A DNA stretch of 64,000 nt from Acetobacteraceae bacterium H6797 (lineage in GTDB: Bacteria; Pseudomonadota; Alphaproteobacteria; Acetobacterales; Acetobacteraceae), in the NCBI GenBank assembly GCA_015223225.1, contig JADFCQ010000001.1:930001-994000 (forward strand), given 5' to 3'. This document shows, piece by piece, positions 29,785-39,027 of the stretch (position 1 is the stretch's first letter; the number at the start of each line of letters is the position of its first letter). The translations under genes and the position numbers were made by a program. The notes below the pieces were generated by a model. That model worked only from the letters and a program-made list of their open reading frames with translations, was not told the origin of the DNA and did not search any database.

Positions 29785-30453
29785 ATGCGCGTTCTCTACC
29801 ACCTCCCGCTCTCGCCTTTCTCCCGCAAGATCCGCCTCGCTCTGGCGGAGAAGCGCATTCCCTTCGAGCTGCGCGTCGAGCGCGTCTGGGAGCGGCGCGA
29901 CGAATTCCTGCAGATGAACCCCGCCTGCACCGTCCCCGTGCTGGTGGAGGAGAACGGCTTCGTCATCCCCGACAGCTATGCCATCGCGGAATATCTCGAC
30001 GAGGCCTATCCCGATCCGGGCCTGCTCGGCCGCACGTTGGCCGAACGCGCCGAGGTCCGCCGCCTCACCTCCTGGTTCGACCACAAATTCGGCGCCGAGG
30101 TGACGCGCAACCTCTATTACGAAAAGCAGGTCAAGCGCCTCATGGGCCGCGGCGGCCCCGAGGGCGCCTCGCTCCGCGCGGGCTACGCCAATCTCCGCCC
30201 GCATCTCGAATACCTCGGCTGGCTCTCGGAAAGCCGCCCCTGGCTCGCGGGCAACAACCTCTCCCTGGCCGATCTCACCGCCGCCGCCCATCTCTCCACG
30301 CTCGACTATATCGGCGACGTTGATTGGAGCCTGAACGACGCGGCGAAGGACTGGTACGCCCGCGTCAAGTCGCGCCCCTCCTTCCGCCCGCTCCTGGCCG
30401 ATCGCATCAGCGGCCTCAACCCGCCCACCCATTACGCCGATCTCGATTTCTAG
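29785..30453 (+). CDS. fzlA: GST-fold protein, FzlA-like
   Basis: A 222-residue glutathione S-transferase-like protein. The N-terminal thioredoxin-like domain starts with LYHLPLSPFSRKIRLALAE and the C-terminus ends LNPPTHYADLDF. This ending and the segment KDWYARVKSRPSFRPLLADR match my recollection of Caulobacter FzlA, an FtsZ-binding protein needed for division, which lacks GST activity. The ATG 29785 is preferred over 29770 because the domain starts there. The role in cell division is inferred from the resemblance only. Confidence 0.68.
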   Translation: MRVLYHLPLSPFSRKIRLALAEKRIPFELRVERVWERRDEFLQMNPACTVPVLVEENGFVIPDSYAIAEYLDEAYPDPGLLGRTLAERAEVRRLTSWFDHKFGAEVTRNLYYEKQVKRLMGRGGPEGASLRAGYANLRPHLEYLGWLSESRPWLAGNNLSLADLTAAAHLSTLDYIGDVDWSLNDAAKDWYARVKSRPSFRPLLADRISGLNPPTHYADLDF

Positions 30454-30458
30454 CGCGC

Positions 30459-30478
30459 GAGGCTGATTAAACAGCCTC
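30459..30478. promoter_or_regulatory. Inverted repeat before the efflux operon
   Basis: GAGGCTG-ATTAAA-CAGCCTC is a perfect 7-bp inverted repeat, five bases after the fzlA-like stop and 117 bases before emrA. It may terminate the first transcript or act as an operator for the efflux operon; no T run follows. Confidence 0.35.
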
Positions 30479-30594
30479 CATCTTCCTTCAGCGGCAGCAA
30501 CCGCCTTCCCACTATCTCCGTTGCGAACAAGCAGGCCCATCCGGGGGCTTTTCTCCCGGCGGCCTCGCGCGTCATCGGATGAAGAGGGGCGAAG

Positions 30595-31725
30595 GTGGGC
30601 GCTGACGAGAGCAAGGACGCCGAAACCGGCGAGCCGCGCGAGAACAAGCCGGGCGACGACAAAACCGATAAGCCGAAGCAGCCCGAGAAGCCCAAGAGCA
30701 AGCTCCCGCTCATCATCGGCGGCATCGTCCTCCTCGCCGCCATCCTCGCCGGCGGCTGGTACTGGTGGAGCACGCGCGATCTGGAATCCACCGACGACGC
30801 CTATACCGAAGGCCGCGCCATCTCCATCGCGCCCAAGGTTGGCGGCTATGTCACCGAACTCCTCGTCGCCGACAACCAATTCGTCCATGCCGGCGACCTG
30901 CTGATCCGCATCGACCCGCGCGACTACGAGGCCCAGAAGCGCCAGGCCGAAGCCGCCCTCCTCCTCGCCCAGACGCAGCTGAAGGCCGCCGAGATCGACC
31001 TCGACGTCGCCCGCGTCCGCATCCCCGCCCAACAGGCCCAGGCCGAGGCCCAGCTCGCCGCCGCCCAGGCCGCCCAGGCCCAGGCCGAGGCCGATTACAA
31101 CCGCCAGCGCCGCGTCGATCCGCGCGCCACCACCCAGACCAGCATCGACACCGCCAATGCCGCCGTGCAGACCCGGCGCGCCGAAACGCGCCAGGCCGAG
31201 GCGCAGCTCGATGTCGCCAAGCTCACCCAGCAGAACCTCGCCCTCGCCGCCGCGACCGTCGAACAGCGCCGCGCCCAGGTCACCCAGGCCCAGGCCCAGC
31301 TCGCCACCGCCGAGCTGAACCTCAGCTATACCGAACTCCGCGCCCCGCAGGATGGCCGCGTCACCCGCCGCAACGTCGAGAAGGGCAGCCTCCTCCAGGC
31401 CGGTGCGACCATCATGAGCCTCGTCACCCCCGAGGTCTGGATCGCCGCGAATTTCAAGGAAACCCAGCTCGACCGCATGCGCATCGGCCAGCCCGTCGAG
31501 ATCGAGGTCGATGCCTTCCCCGGCCTCTCCCTGCACGGCCATGTCGACAGCATCCAGCAGGGCAGCGGCGCGCGCTTCAGCACCTTCCCCGCCGAGAACG
31601 CCACGGGCAATTTCGTGAAGATCGTCCGCCGCGTCCCGGTGAAGATCGTCATCGACCGCGGGCTCGACCCCAACCAGCCCCTGCCCCTCGGCCTCTCCGT
31701 CTCGCCCACGGTCACCGTCAGATGA
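30595..31725 (+). CDS. emrA: EmrA/HlyD-type membrane fusion protein
   Basis: A 376-residue periplasmic adaptor. A charged N-terminus of 36 residues precedes one membrane segment (LPLIIGGIVLLAAILAGG), then the split lipoyl motif (VGGYVTELLV) and an Ala/Gln-rich coiled coil at about 100-240, then LRAPQDGRVTRRNVEKGSLL. The GTG start at 30595 has GAGGGG upstream. It links the EmrB pump to the NodT outer-membrane channel encoded downstream. Confidence 0.9.
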   Translation: MGADESKDAETGEPRENKPGDDKTDKPKQPEKPKSKLPLIIGGIVLLAAILAGGWYWWSTRDLESTDDAYTEGRAISIAPKVGGYVTELLVADNQFVHAGDLLIRIDPRDYEAQKRQAEAALLLAQTQLKAAEIDLDVARVRIPAQQAQAEAQLAAAQAAQAQAEADYNRQRRVDPRATTQTSIDTANAAVQTRRAETRQAEAQLDVAKLTQQNLALAAATVEQRRAQVTQAQAQLATAELNLSYTELRAPQDGRVTRRNVEKGSLLQAGATIMSLVTPEVWIAANFKETQLDRMRIGQPVEIEVDAFPGLSLHGHVDSIQQGSGARFSTFPAENATGNFVKIVRRVPVKIVIDRGLDPNQPLPLGLSVSPTVTVR

Positions 31726-33296
31726 GCGCGGCGGCGCACAAGGAATGGCGGCCCTCCGGCAACCCCTGGGTCATCACCCTGGTCGTCACGCTCGCCGCCT
31801 TCATGGAGGTGCTGGACACCACCATCGTCAATGTCTCCCTGCCGCATATCGCCGGCAGCCTCTCCGTCAGCAATGACGAGAGCACCTGGGCGCTCACCAC
31901 CTATCTCGTCGCCAACGGCATCGTCCTGACCATCTCCGGCGCGCTGAGCCGCATGATCGGCCGCAAGCGCTACTTCCTCATCTGCATCGCCGTCTTCACC
32001 CTGGCCTCGCTCGGCTGCGGCATGGCGACCGAATTCTGGCAGCTCATCCTCTTTCGCGCCCTGCAGGGTTTCTTCGGCGGCGGGCTGCAACCCACCCAGC
32101 AGGCCATCATCCTCGACACCTTCCCGCCCGAGAAGCGCGGCACCGCCTTTTCCGTCACCGCCATCGCCATCGTCGTCGCCCCCATCCTGGGCCCCGTGGT
32201 CGGCGGCTACCTGACCGATACCTATTCCTGGCACTGGATCTTCCTCATCAACGTGCCCATCGGCGTGCTCACCATCTTCGGCGTGATGCAGACGGTGGAA
32301 GACCCGCCCTGGATCGAGGAAGAACGCCAGCAAGGCACCCGCTTCGACTATATCGGCACCGGCTTCATCGTCCTCGCCCTCGCCGGGCTCGAACTCTTCA
32401 TCGATCGCGGCGAACAATACGACTGGTTCGATTCCAGCTTCATCCGCTGGTCGGCCGGCATCTCCGCCATCGGCTTCTTCTTCGGCATCTACTGGATGCT
32501 CTACGCGAAGAACCCCGTCGTGAACCTCCGCGTCTTCAAGGACCGCAACTTCGCCGTCGGCACCTTGAACATGGGGCTGATGGGCTTCGTGCTCTACGGC
32601 TCGGCCGTGCTCATCCCGCAATTCGCGCAGCAGCAGCTCGGCTACAACGCCACCTGGTCCGGCCTGGTCCTCGCCCCCGGCGCGGTGCTGCTCGTCATGC
32701 TCATCCCGGTCAGCGCCAAGCTCTCCGGCTTCATCCCGGCGAAGTATCTGGTCATGTGGGGCGGCTTCTGCCTCGCCGCGGCGCTGCTCTATTCCCACGG
32801 CATCACGCCCGATATCGACTATCAGGAAATGGCCATCATGCGCGCCGCCCAGACGGTCGGCCTCGCCTTTCTCTTCGTCCCCATCAGCACCATCGCCTAT
32901 GCCACGCTGCCCCGCGAACTCAACGGCGACGCGACCGCGCTTTTCACCATGGTGCGCAACGTGATGGGCTCCGTCGGCATCTCGGTCTCCACCGCCCTCG
33001 TCACCAACCAGGGCCAGGTCCGCGCCAGCTACCTGAGCGAACACATGACGCCGCTCAACGAACCCTTCAACACCACGCTGCAACAGATCGAACGCGCCTT
33101 CGTCGATCTCGGCTTCTCCGCCGCCCAGGCGGCTTCCCTGGCCCCGGCCCGGCTCTACCAGATGATGACGGAGCAGGTGATGGTCCTCGCCTATGCCGAC
33201 GCCTTCCTCATCACCGCAGGCCTCGCCCTGCTCATCGTCCCGCTCGCCATGCTCTTCACCGGCGCCAAGGTGCAGGGCGGAGGCCCCAGCCATTGA
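31722..33296 (+). CDS. emrB: EmrB/QacA-type drug-resistance MFS transporter (14 TM)
   Basis: A 524-residue DHA2-family transporter with about 14 membrane segments. It has the DHA2 motifs LDTTIVNVSLPHI in helix 1 and GPVVGGYLTD in helix 5. The start overlaps the emrA stop (ATGA). With EmrA and NodT it forms a tripartite proton-driven exporter of hydrophobic compounds across both membranes. Substrate unknown. Confidence 0.92.
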   Translation: MSAAAHKEWRPSGNPWVITLVVTLAAFMEVLDTTIVNVSLPHIAGSLSVSNDESTWALTTYLVANGIVLTISGALSRMIGRKRYFLICIAVFTLASLGCGMATEFWQLILFRALQGFFGGGLQPTQQAIILDTFPPEKRGTAFSVTAIAIVVAPILGPVVGGYLTDTYSWHWIFLINVPIGVLTIFGVMQTVEDPPWIEEERQQGTRFDYIGTGFIVLALAGLELFIDRGEQYDWFDSSFIRWSAGISAIGFFFGIYWMLYAKNPVVNLRVFKDRNFAVGTLNMGLMGFVLYGSAVLIPQFAQQQLGYNATWSGLVLAPGAVLLVMLIPVSAKLSGFIPAKYLVMWGGFCLAAALLYSHGITPDIDYQEMAIMRAAQTVGLAFLFVPISTIAYATLPRELNGDATALFTMVRNVMGSVGISVSTALVTNQGQVRASYLSEHMTPLNEPFNTTLQQIERAFVDLGFSAAQAASLAPARLYQMMTEQVMVLAYADAFLITAGLALLIVPLAMLFTGAKVQGGGPSH

Positions 33297-34840
33297 CCCG
33301 CCATCCAGTGACCCGCCTTCTCCACTTCCTCCCCCTCGCGGCACTCACGGCCTGCACCGTCGGCCCGAATTTCACCGAGCCCAAGCCCGAGGCCCCCGCC
33401 CTCTGGAACGAGCAGGCGCGCAACCCGCAAGCCGCCATCACCGTCCAGTCCGACCCCGACCCGCGCTGGTGGCGCGCCTTCAACGACCCGATCCTCGACA
33501 GCCTCGTTGCCCGCACCGTCGCCGGCAATCTCGACCTGCAACAGGCCATCCTGCGCATCGCCCAGGCGCGGCAGAACGAGGCCGCCGCCCGCGGCACCAC
33601 CCTGCCCAGCATCGGCGCCAGCGGCAGCTATACGCGCCAGCAGCTCGGCCTGCGCGGCATCCTCGAATCCCGCGGCGCCTATGACGCGGCCAAGAGCATC
33701 CGCGGCAACCAGGATCTCGAGAACCAGGAAGCCGGGCTCAGCGACCGCGTGGCCAACGGCCTCACCAGCGGCCTCAACAGCGCCACCCGCCCCGTCAGCC
33801 TCTTCCAGGCCGGCTTCGATGCCAGTTGGGAACTCGATCTTTTCGGAAAAGGCCGCCGCACCGTCGAACAGGCCGCGGCCCAGAGCCAGGCGGCCGTCGA
33901 GAGCACCAATGACGCCCTCGTCTCCCTCCTCGCCGAGGTCGCGCAAACATACGTCGCCCTGCACGGCGCCCAGGCCATGCAGGCCTCGCAACAGCAGAAT
34001 GTCGATACCGCCCGCGAAATCCTGCGCCTGACCGAACGCAACCGCGCCTCGGGCCTGACCACGCAGATCGATGTCGAGCGCCAGCGCGCCCAGGTCACCA
34101 GCAACGAGGCCCAGCTCCAGCCCTATGACCGTCAGGTGCAGCAGGCCATGAACCGCCTCGCCGTCCTGACCGGCCAGCCGCCCGGCACGCTCGACGCGGA
34201 ACTGTCCGCCGCCCGCCCCATCCCGCCGACGCCGCCCACCATCCCCGTCGGCCTGCCCTCAACACTCGCCCGCCGCCGCCCCGACATCCGCCGCGCCGAG
34301 GCCAATCTCCACGCCGCCACCGCCGGCATCGGCGTCGCAACCTCGCAGTTCTATCCAAGCATTTCGCTGACCGGCAATCTCGGCCTCCGCGCCACCGACG
34401 CCGATTACCTCACCAACTGGGCCAGCCATTTCTACAGCTTCGGCCCCTCCATCAGCATCCCGATCTTCCAGGGCGGCCAGCTCACCGCCAACCTCCGCCT
34501 CGCCGAAGCCCGCCAGAAGGAAGCAGCCCTCGCCTATCGCGGCGCCGTCCTCACGGCACTCGCCGAAGTCGAAGACGCCATGACCGCCTATCGCACCGAC
34601 CGCCTCCAGCGCGACAAGCTCGACGAAACGGTCAAATCCTCCGAAACCGCCCTCTACCTCGCCCGCAACCGCTACCAGAACGGCCTCTCGAGCTTCATCG
34701 AAGTCCTCGACGCCCAACGCAGCCTCGTCAGCGCCCGTCAGCAACAAATCCAATCCACCCTGTCCCTGACGACCGACCTCATCGCCCTATACAAGGCCCT
34801 CGGCGGCGGCTGGCAGGCGGAAAGTTCCGCGACGCCATAA
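33293..34840 (+). CDS. NodT-family outer-membrane efflux lipoprotein
   Basis: A 515-residue TolC-like outer-membrane factor. The signal peptide ends in the lipobox LTAC, giving a lipid-anchored Cys, followed by TVGPNFTEPKPEAP, the standard start of NodT proteins. Two OEP repeats with long Ala/Gln helices follow (LRLTERNRASG and YLARNRYQNGLSSFIEVLDAQRSL). A TTG at 33293 overlapping the emrB stop has GGAGG nine bases upstream; GTG 33308 is an alternative start. Last gene of the emrAB operon; a palindrome cluster follows. Confidence 0.9.
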   Translation: MTRHPVTRLLHFLPLAALTACTVGPNFTEPKPEAPALWNEQARNPQAAITVQSDPDPRWWRAFNDPILDSLVARTVAGNLDLQQAILRIAQARQNEAAARGTTLPSIGASGSYTRQQLGLRGILESRGAYDAAKSIRGNQDLENQEAGLSDRVANGLTSGLNSATRPVSLFQAGFDASWELDLFGKGRRTVEQAAAQSQAAVESTNDALVSLLAEVAQTYVALHGAQAMQASQQQNVDTAREILRLTERNRASGLTTQIDVERQRAQVTSNEAQLQPYDRQVQQAMNRLAVLTGQPPGTLDAELSAARPIPPTPPTIPVGLPSTLARRRPDIRRAEANLHAATAGIGVATSQFYPSISLTGNLGLRATDADYLTNWASHFYSFGPSISIPIFQGGQLTANLRLAEARQKEAALAYRGAVLTALAEVEDAMTAYRTDRLQRDKLDETVKSSETALYLARNRYQNGLSSFIEVLDAQRSLVSARQQQIQSTLSLTTDLIALYKALGGGWQAESSATP

Positions 34841-34850
34841 GGAAGGAATG

Positions 34851-34942
34851 CTGGGAAGGCCCTGCCTTCCCAGACCCAGAGTGGTTTCCCTGGGAAGGCG
34901 CCGCCTTCCCAGACCCATCCGGCAGGAGGCTGAGCCTCCTGC
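34851..34942. repeat. Palindrome cluster after the efflux operon
   Basis: Three hairpins: CTGGGAAGGC-CCT-GCCTTCCCAG (34851-34873), CTGGGAAGGC-GCC-GCCTTCCCAG (34890-34912) and GCAGGAGGCT-G-AGCCTCCTGC (34922-34942). The first two share arms and the trailing ACCCA. They belong to the family also seen at 4.15 and 40.6 kb. They start 11 bases after the nodT stop. Confidence 0.65.
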
Positions 34943-35032
34943 ACCTGCAATACCCGCGGCCCCCAAGGTCCTCATCCGACGCATCGCACGCTCGTCATGA
35001 GTTCCGGGACGAACTCCGAGTGACTGCGGGGT

Positions 35033-35082
35033 CCGGGGTGGTCATACCACCCCGGCGGGGGCGCGGGGGGGCAGCGCCCCCG
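35033..35082. repeat. Further GC-rich hairpins before the azoreductase 3' end
   Basis: CCGGGGTGGT-CAT-ACCACCCCGG (35033-35055) is a perfect 10-bp stem, followed at once by CGGGGGCGC...GCGCCCCCG (35056-35082). They lie just beyond the end of the convergent azoreductase gene, so they may serve as its terminator or as part of the same repeat cluster. Confidence 0.5.
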
Positions 35083-35089
35083 CCCGCCC

Positions 35090-35710
35090 TCAGGCAGCCT
35101 TGTCCAACACCGCGCGCACCTGCGCCTCAGTCGCGGCGATGGCCCCCTTGGCCGCCTCAGGCCCGAAAGAGGTGCCCTCCACACGCACAACCTCCACATC
35201 GGTCAGCCCGATGAAGCCCAGCAGATGGCGCAGAAAGCCGGCCTGGAAATCGAAGGCGGCCCAGGCGCCTTCCGAATAAACGCCGCCCGTGGCCGCCACG
35301 AGATAAACCTTCTTGCCGATCAGCATCCCCTTCGGCCCGCTGGCTTCGCCATAGCTGAACGTCACGCCCGGCCAGGTGATGTGATCGAACCAGGCCTTGA
35401 GCTGCGATGACGGGCCGAAATTGATCATGCCCGAGCCCAGCACGATCACATCGGCAGCCTTCACTTCATCGACGAGCGCCTGCGCCAGGCTCACCGCCTC
35501 GGCCTGCGCCACCGTCCGCGCCTCGGGGTCCACGCCGCGGCCATTGATATAGGCCTGCGTGATATGCGGCGGCGGCTTGGCCGAGAGATCGCGGGTCACG
35601 AGGGCGCCGCCCAGGCGAGCCTTGAGCCCCTCGGCGATCTCGGTCGCGAAGCGGGTGGAAAGGCCCTCGGCACCACGGGGGCTCGAGGTCACGAGAAGGA
35701 TGTTGGTCAT
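35090..35710 (-). CDS. azoR: FMN-dependent NADH-azoreductase
   Basis: A 206-residue flavodoxin-fold enzyme of the AzoR family. The phosphate-binding [10 protein letters not shown] is at about 9-18, and PMYNF-like positions are replaced by [20 protein letters not shown] near 93-112, which contains the family's conserved Asn-Phe and Lys-x-Trp-Phe-Asp. It reduces azo compounds or quinones with NADH. Start ATG 35710. Divergent from an HxlR regulator, a standard arrangement in which the regulator senses an electrophile and controls the reductase. Confidence 0.88.
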   Translation of the reverse strand: MTNILLVTSSPRGAEGLSTRFATEIAEGLKARLGGALVTRDLSAKPPPHITQAYINGRGVDPEARTVAQAEAVSLAQALVDEVKAADVIVLGSGMINFGPSSQLKAWFDHITWPGVTFSYGEASGPKGMLIGKKVYLVAATGGVYSEGAWAAFDFQAGFLRHLLGFIGLTDVEVVRVEGTSFGPEAAKGAIAATEAQVRAVLDKAA

Positions 35711-35731
35711 GATTGCTTCCACGGGTTCGGG

Positions 35732-35750
35732 TGGTAAACTCTTGTTACCA
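35732..35750. promoter_or_regulatory. Candidate HxlR operator
   Basis: TGGTAA-N7-TTACCA (35732-35737 and 35745-35750) is a perfect inverted repeat in the 85-base region between azoR and the hxlR-type gene. HxlR proteins bind as dimers to inverted repeats next to their own genes. The site lies 22 bases before the azoR start. Confidence 0.55.
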
Positions 35751-35795
35751 GCACTACTAAGGTGACCGCCCGCCCCCTCGCAAGAAGGCACTTTC

Positions 35796-36188
35796 ATGAC
35801 ACCTGATGACATCGATTTTCCCACCCCCGGCGAGGCCAATGATTGCGGGATGGCTCGCGAGATCCTCGATCTCATCGGCGACAAATGGTCGCTCTACATC
35901 ATCGCGATGCTGAAGGACGGCCCCGTCCGCTTCAACGAGTTGCGCCGCCGGATCGATGGCATCTCCCAACGGATGCTGACCATCAACCTGCGCGGATTGG
36001 AGCGTGACGGGCTGGTGAAGCGCACCATGTTCCCCAGCATCCCGCCGCGCGTGGAATATGAGCTGACGGATATCGGCCGCACGCTTCTCGTGCCGGTCAC
36101 CGCCCTCGTCACCTGGGCGAACAGCAACCAGGCCAGCATCCAGACCGCCCGCGCCCGCTACGACGCCGCCAACGAAGCGCGTGACTGA
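35796..36188 (+). CDS. HxlR-family transcriptional regulator
   Basis: A 130-residue winged-helix regulator. The HxlR signature is complete: [23 protein letters not shown] at about 17-39, then [17 protein letters not shown] (recognition region) and LERDGLVKR. Cys17 is the likely redox or electrophile sensor, as in the related YodB/HypR proteins. It probably represses the divergent azoreductase gene through the inverted repeat at 35732-35750. Confidence 0.88.
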   Translation: MTPDDIDFPTPGEANDCGMAREILDLIGDKWSLYIIAMLKDGPVRFNELRRRIDGISQRMLTINLRGLERDGLVKRTMFPSIPPRVEYELTDIGRTLLVPVTALVTWANSNQASIQTARARYDAANEARD

Positions 36189-36242
36189 CCCAACCGCTAG
36201 AAAAAAGATGAGGAAGCGCGAGGGAGAATTCCTTCTCCCTGG

Positions 36243-37025
36243 CTACACCGCCTCCTGCGCGGCTTCCTGAAACTCCGCCTCCGACACCCCATAAATCTCC
36301 CGCACTTTCTCCGCCGTCAGCTCTTCCGGCACCCCGTCGAACATCACCCGCCCCGCCTGCATCGCGACGATCCGGTCGCAATATTCCCGCGCCGTATCCA
36401 GATGATGCAGATTGACGAGAACCGTGATGCCATCGCGCTTGTTCACGTCCCGCAGCGCATCCATCACCACCTTCGAATTGCGCGGATCGAGCGAGGCGAT
36501 GGGCTCGTCGGCCAAGATCACCTTCGGCTCCTGCATCATCGCCCGCGCGATCGCGACGCGCTGCTGCTGCCCGCCCGAGAGCGTATCCGCGCGCTGCAGC
36601 GCCTGGTCGGCCAGATCCAGCCGGTCCAGCGCCATCAGCGCCATCGCCCGCTCCTCCGCCGAGAAGCGCTTCACCAGCGAGCCCATCGTCCCCATGAAGC
36701 CCGCCCGATGGTTCAGCCGCCCCACCAGCACATTGGTCAGCACATCCAGCCGCTGCACGAGGTTGAACTGCTGGAAGATCATCGCGCAGCGCGTCCGCCA
36801 GTCCCGCAGCGCCTTGCCGCGGAGCGCCGTCACCTCCACGCCGTCGTAGCGGATGCTCCCCTCGCTCGGCTCGGTCAGCCGGTTGATCATGCGCAACAGC
36901 GTCGACTTGCCCGCGCCCGACCGCCCGATCACCCCCACCATCTGCCCCGAGGGAATGGTCAGGCTCACCCGGTCCACCGCCGTCTTGCCGCCAAAACGGC
37001 GCGTCAACCCCTCGATCTCCAGCAT
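36243..37025 (-). CDS. phnC: Phosphonate ABC transporter ATP-binding protein PhnC
   Basis: A 260-residue ABC ATPase of the PhnC family. Walker [10 protein letters not shown] is near 32-40, the signature [15 protein letters not shown] near 142-156, and Walker [14 protein letters not shown] follows. The insert [17 protein letters not shown] near 90-106 is typical of PhnC. The start ATG 37025 has AAGGG seven bases upstream, unlike an earlier in-frame ATG at 37046. It is the natural ATPase partner of the phnD-phnE-phnE genes at 5.9-8.9 kb, 27 kb away. No transporter gene is adjacent. Confidence 0.88.
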   Translation of the reverse strand: MLEIEGLTRRFGGKTAVDRVSLTIPSGQMVGVIGRSGAGKSTLLRMINRLTEPSEGSIRYDGVEVTALRGKALRDWRTRCAMIFQQFNLVQRLDVLTNVLVGRLNHRAGFMGTMGSLVKRFSAEERAMALMALDRLDLADQALQRADTLSGGQQQRVAIARAMMQEPKVILADEPIASLDPRNSKVVMDALRDVNKRDGITVLVNLHHLDTAREYCDRIVAMQAGRVMFDGVPEELTAEKVREIYGVSEAEFQEAAQEAV

Positions 37026-37187
37026 CGGCACCCTTTCGCATCCCACGGCCCGCCAAATCTGCCACGGCCGGCCGCCCCGGTCTGCATTTGATAATCCGGA
37101 ACGAATTCGCGCAAACCGGCTTCACGCCGCAGGGAGGCCCTGATACGCCGCCTTGCCTAGGCGCGATTTGTGCGGCAACGGAGAACC

Positions 37188-38321
37188 ATGGCCGATCCCC
37201 TCGTCATCCGCCCCGTCTCCGGCGCCGCCGAAGAAGCGGCCTTCGTCCGCCTCCCCGCCATGCTGGGCGGCCATGCCGCGGGCTGGTCCGTCACCCCCTT
37301 CGGCGACGCGCGCAAATTCCTTTCGCCTTCCACCAACCCGGCCCTGGCCGAGTGGCACAGCCAGAAATTCCTCGCCTGGCGCGGCGAACAGCCCGTGGGC
37401 CGCATCATGGCCGCCTGGCCCCGCCACGCCGACGAAGCCCAGCCCGGCCATTTCGGCTTCCTCGCCACCGAGCCCGAGCAGGAGACCGTCACCCGCCTCC
37501 TCGCCGCCGCCCGCGACGCCCTGCGCTATTGGGGCGCCAAATCCATGCGCGGCCCGCTCTCCTTCTCCATCAACCACGAGACAGGCGCCATGATCGCGGG
37601 CTTCGACCGCCCCGGCATGGTGAAGATGCCCCGCAGCCCCGCCTGGCTCCCCGCCATGATCGACGCCGCCGGCCTCACCCCCGAAAAGGACGTCCACGCC
37701 CATACCCTGAACCTGGCCGAGGAGCGCCACCGCGCCGCCTTCGCCCCCCGCCTCGCCGCCTGGCCGGAGAAGGAGAAGCTCGCCATCCGCCGCATCTCCC
37801 CCGGCCGCTGGCTCGCCGAGATGCGCCTCATCGTCGAGCTCTTCAACGACGCCTGGGCCGAGAACTGGGCCGCCATGCCCGTCTCCCCCATCGAGGCCGA
37901 CATGATCGCCCGCCTCATGCGCCCCATCGCCGTCTCCGGCGCCGTCTTCGTCGCCGAGTGGGAAGGGCAGCCCATCGGCGTGCTCAGCATCATCCCCAAT
38001 GTCGAGGAAGCCACCGAGGACCGCGACGGCCGCCTCGGCGTCAAAGGCACGCTCAACCTCCTCGGCGCCGCCCTGCTCGGCCGCACCCGCAGCGCCCGCA
38101 TCGCCATGCTCGGCATCATCCGCGCCTATCGCGACACGGAAATCTCCTCCATGGCCGTCGGCTCCCTGCTGACCGCCGCGCTGGACTTCGCCCAGAAGCG
38201 CGAATGGAGCGAGGTGGAGATCAGCTGGGTCCTTGACGACAATGCCCGCATGAAGCGCGTCATGGCCCGCCTCCCCGCCCCCGTGACGAAATCCTGGCGC
38301 GTCTGGCACGCCCCGCTCTGA
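37188..38321 (+). CDS. GNAT-fold protein of the YghO type
   Basis: A 377-residue protein with GNAT-like features: the N-terminal half has QPVGRIMAAW (a beta-strand and acyl-CoA region of GNAT enzymes) and the C-terminal half has QPIGVLSIIPN and IAMLGIIRAYRDTEISS, suggesting a second GNAT-like domain. The length and organisation match the YghO-like proteins of enterobacteria, whose function is unknown. ATG 37188 has CGGAG five bases upstream. Divergent from phnC. Confidence 0.65.
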   Translation: MADPLVIRPVSGAAEEAAFVRLPAMLGGHAAGWSVTPFGDARKFLSPSTNPALAEWHSQKFLAWRGEQPVGRIMAAWPRHADEAQPGHFGFLATEPEQETVTRLLAAARDALRYWGAKSMRGPLSFSINHETGAMIAGFDRPGMVKMPRSPAWLPAMIDAAGLTPEKDVHAHTLNLAEERHRAAFAPRLAAWPEKEKLAIRRISPGRWLAEMRLIVELFNDAWAENWAAMPVSPIEADMIARLMRPIAVSGAVFVAEWEGQPIGVLSIIPNVEEATEDRDGRLGVKGTLNLLGAALLGRTRSARIAMLGIIRAYRDTEISSMAVGSLLTAALDFAQKREWSEVEISWVLDDNARMKRVMARLPAPVTKSWRVWHAPL

Positions 38322-38519
38322 GAGCCAGCCTCACCAAGCCGACGGGCCGGCCCCCGGCGTTCTCTCCTCGACGGCCCCTTCCGCGCCGGCATCGCTGGCG
38401 GCTCGGCCGAACGCCCCTCATCCGGCCCACTGCATCCGGCCCACTGGGGAAAACCGGCACCGCCCCTCCCCGGCGCGAAAACGCCAGCCGGAACCTCAGC
38501 CGCCCGCTCGCCCCCTAAC

Positions 38520-38915
38520 TCACCCCCGCCAAGCCACCGCATCCAGCTCCACCAACGCCCCCCGCGCCAGCGCCACCACCCCCACACAGGTCCGCACCGG
38601 CCGGGCATCCTCGGCGAAACAGCCCGCATAGGCCGCGTTCATCGCCTCATAATCCCGCTCGAACTCGGTCAGATACACCCGCACCGAGACGAGATTCTCC
38701 ATCCCCAACCCGAGCCCCTCCAACCCCTTCCGAAGGCTCCCCAGCGCCACACTCACCTGAGCCGCCACCCCCTCGGGCAAAGGCGCCGCAGGGTCCGCCA
38801 GGTCCCGCCCCAACAGCCCGGTGAAATACACGAAGCCCCCCGCCTCCACGGCATGGGACGAAGGGGAGATCGTCGGCGGAAACCCCGCCAACTTATGTCG
38901 GATCGGCAACACCAT
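38520..38915 (-). CDS. RidA/YjgF-family protein
   Basis: A 131-residue RidA-like protein. RidA enzymes deaminate reactive enamine or imine intermediates. Visible family elements are the N-terminal SPSSHAVEAGGFVYFTG segment, GLGMENLVSVRVYLTEF and the C-terminal RTCVGVVALARGALVELDAVA, whose Arg lies where the carboxylate-binding arginine of RidA is found. It is divergent from a peptide-binding protein gene and may act on products of imported amides. Confidence 0.85.
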   Translation of the reverse strand: MVLPIRHKLAGFPPTISPSSHAVEAGGFVYFTGLLGRDLADPAAPLPEGVAAQVSVALGSLRKGLEGLGLGMENLVSVRVYLTEFERDYEAMNAAYAGCFAEDARPVRTCVGVVALARGALVELDAVAWRG

Positions 38916-39027
38916 GCCCCGCACCCCACCACAGCACGGCCCATCGCGCCACCCCGCGACACAAGCCATTCCAGCCCGGCCCCCAGATGCCCTAACCTCC
39001 GCCCCGACCCGGACCGGATTCCCCGCC

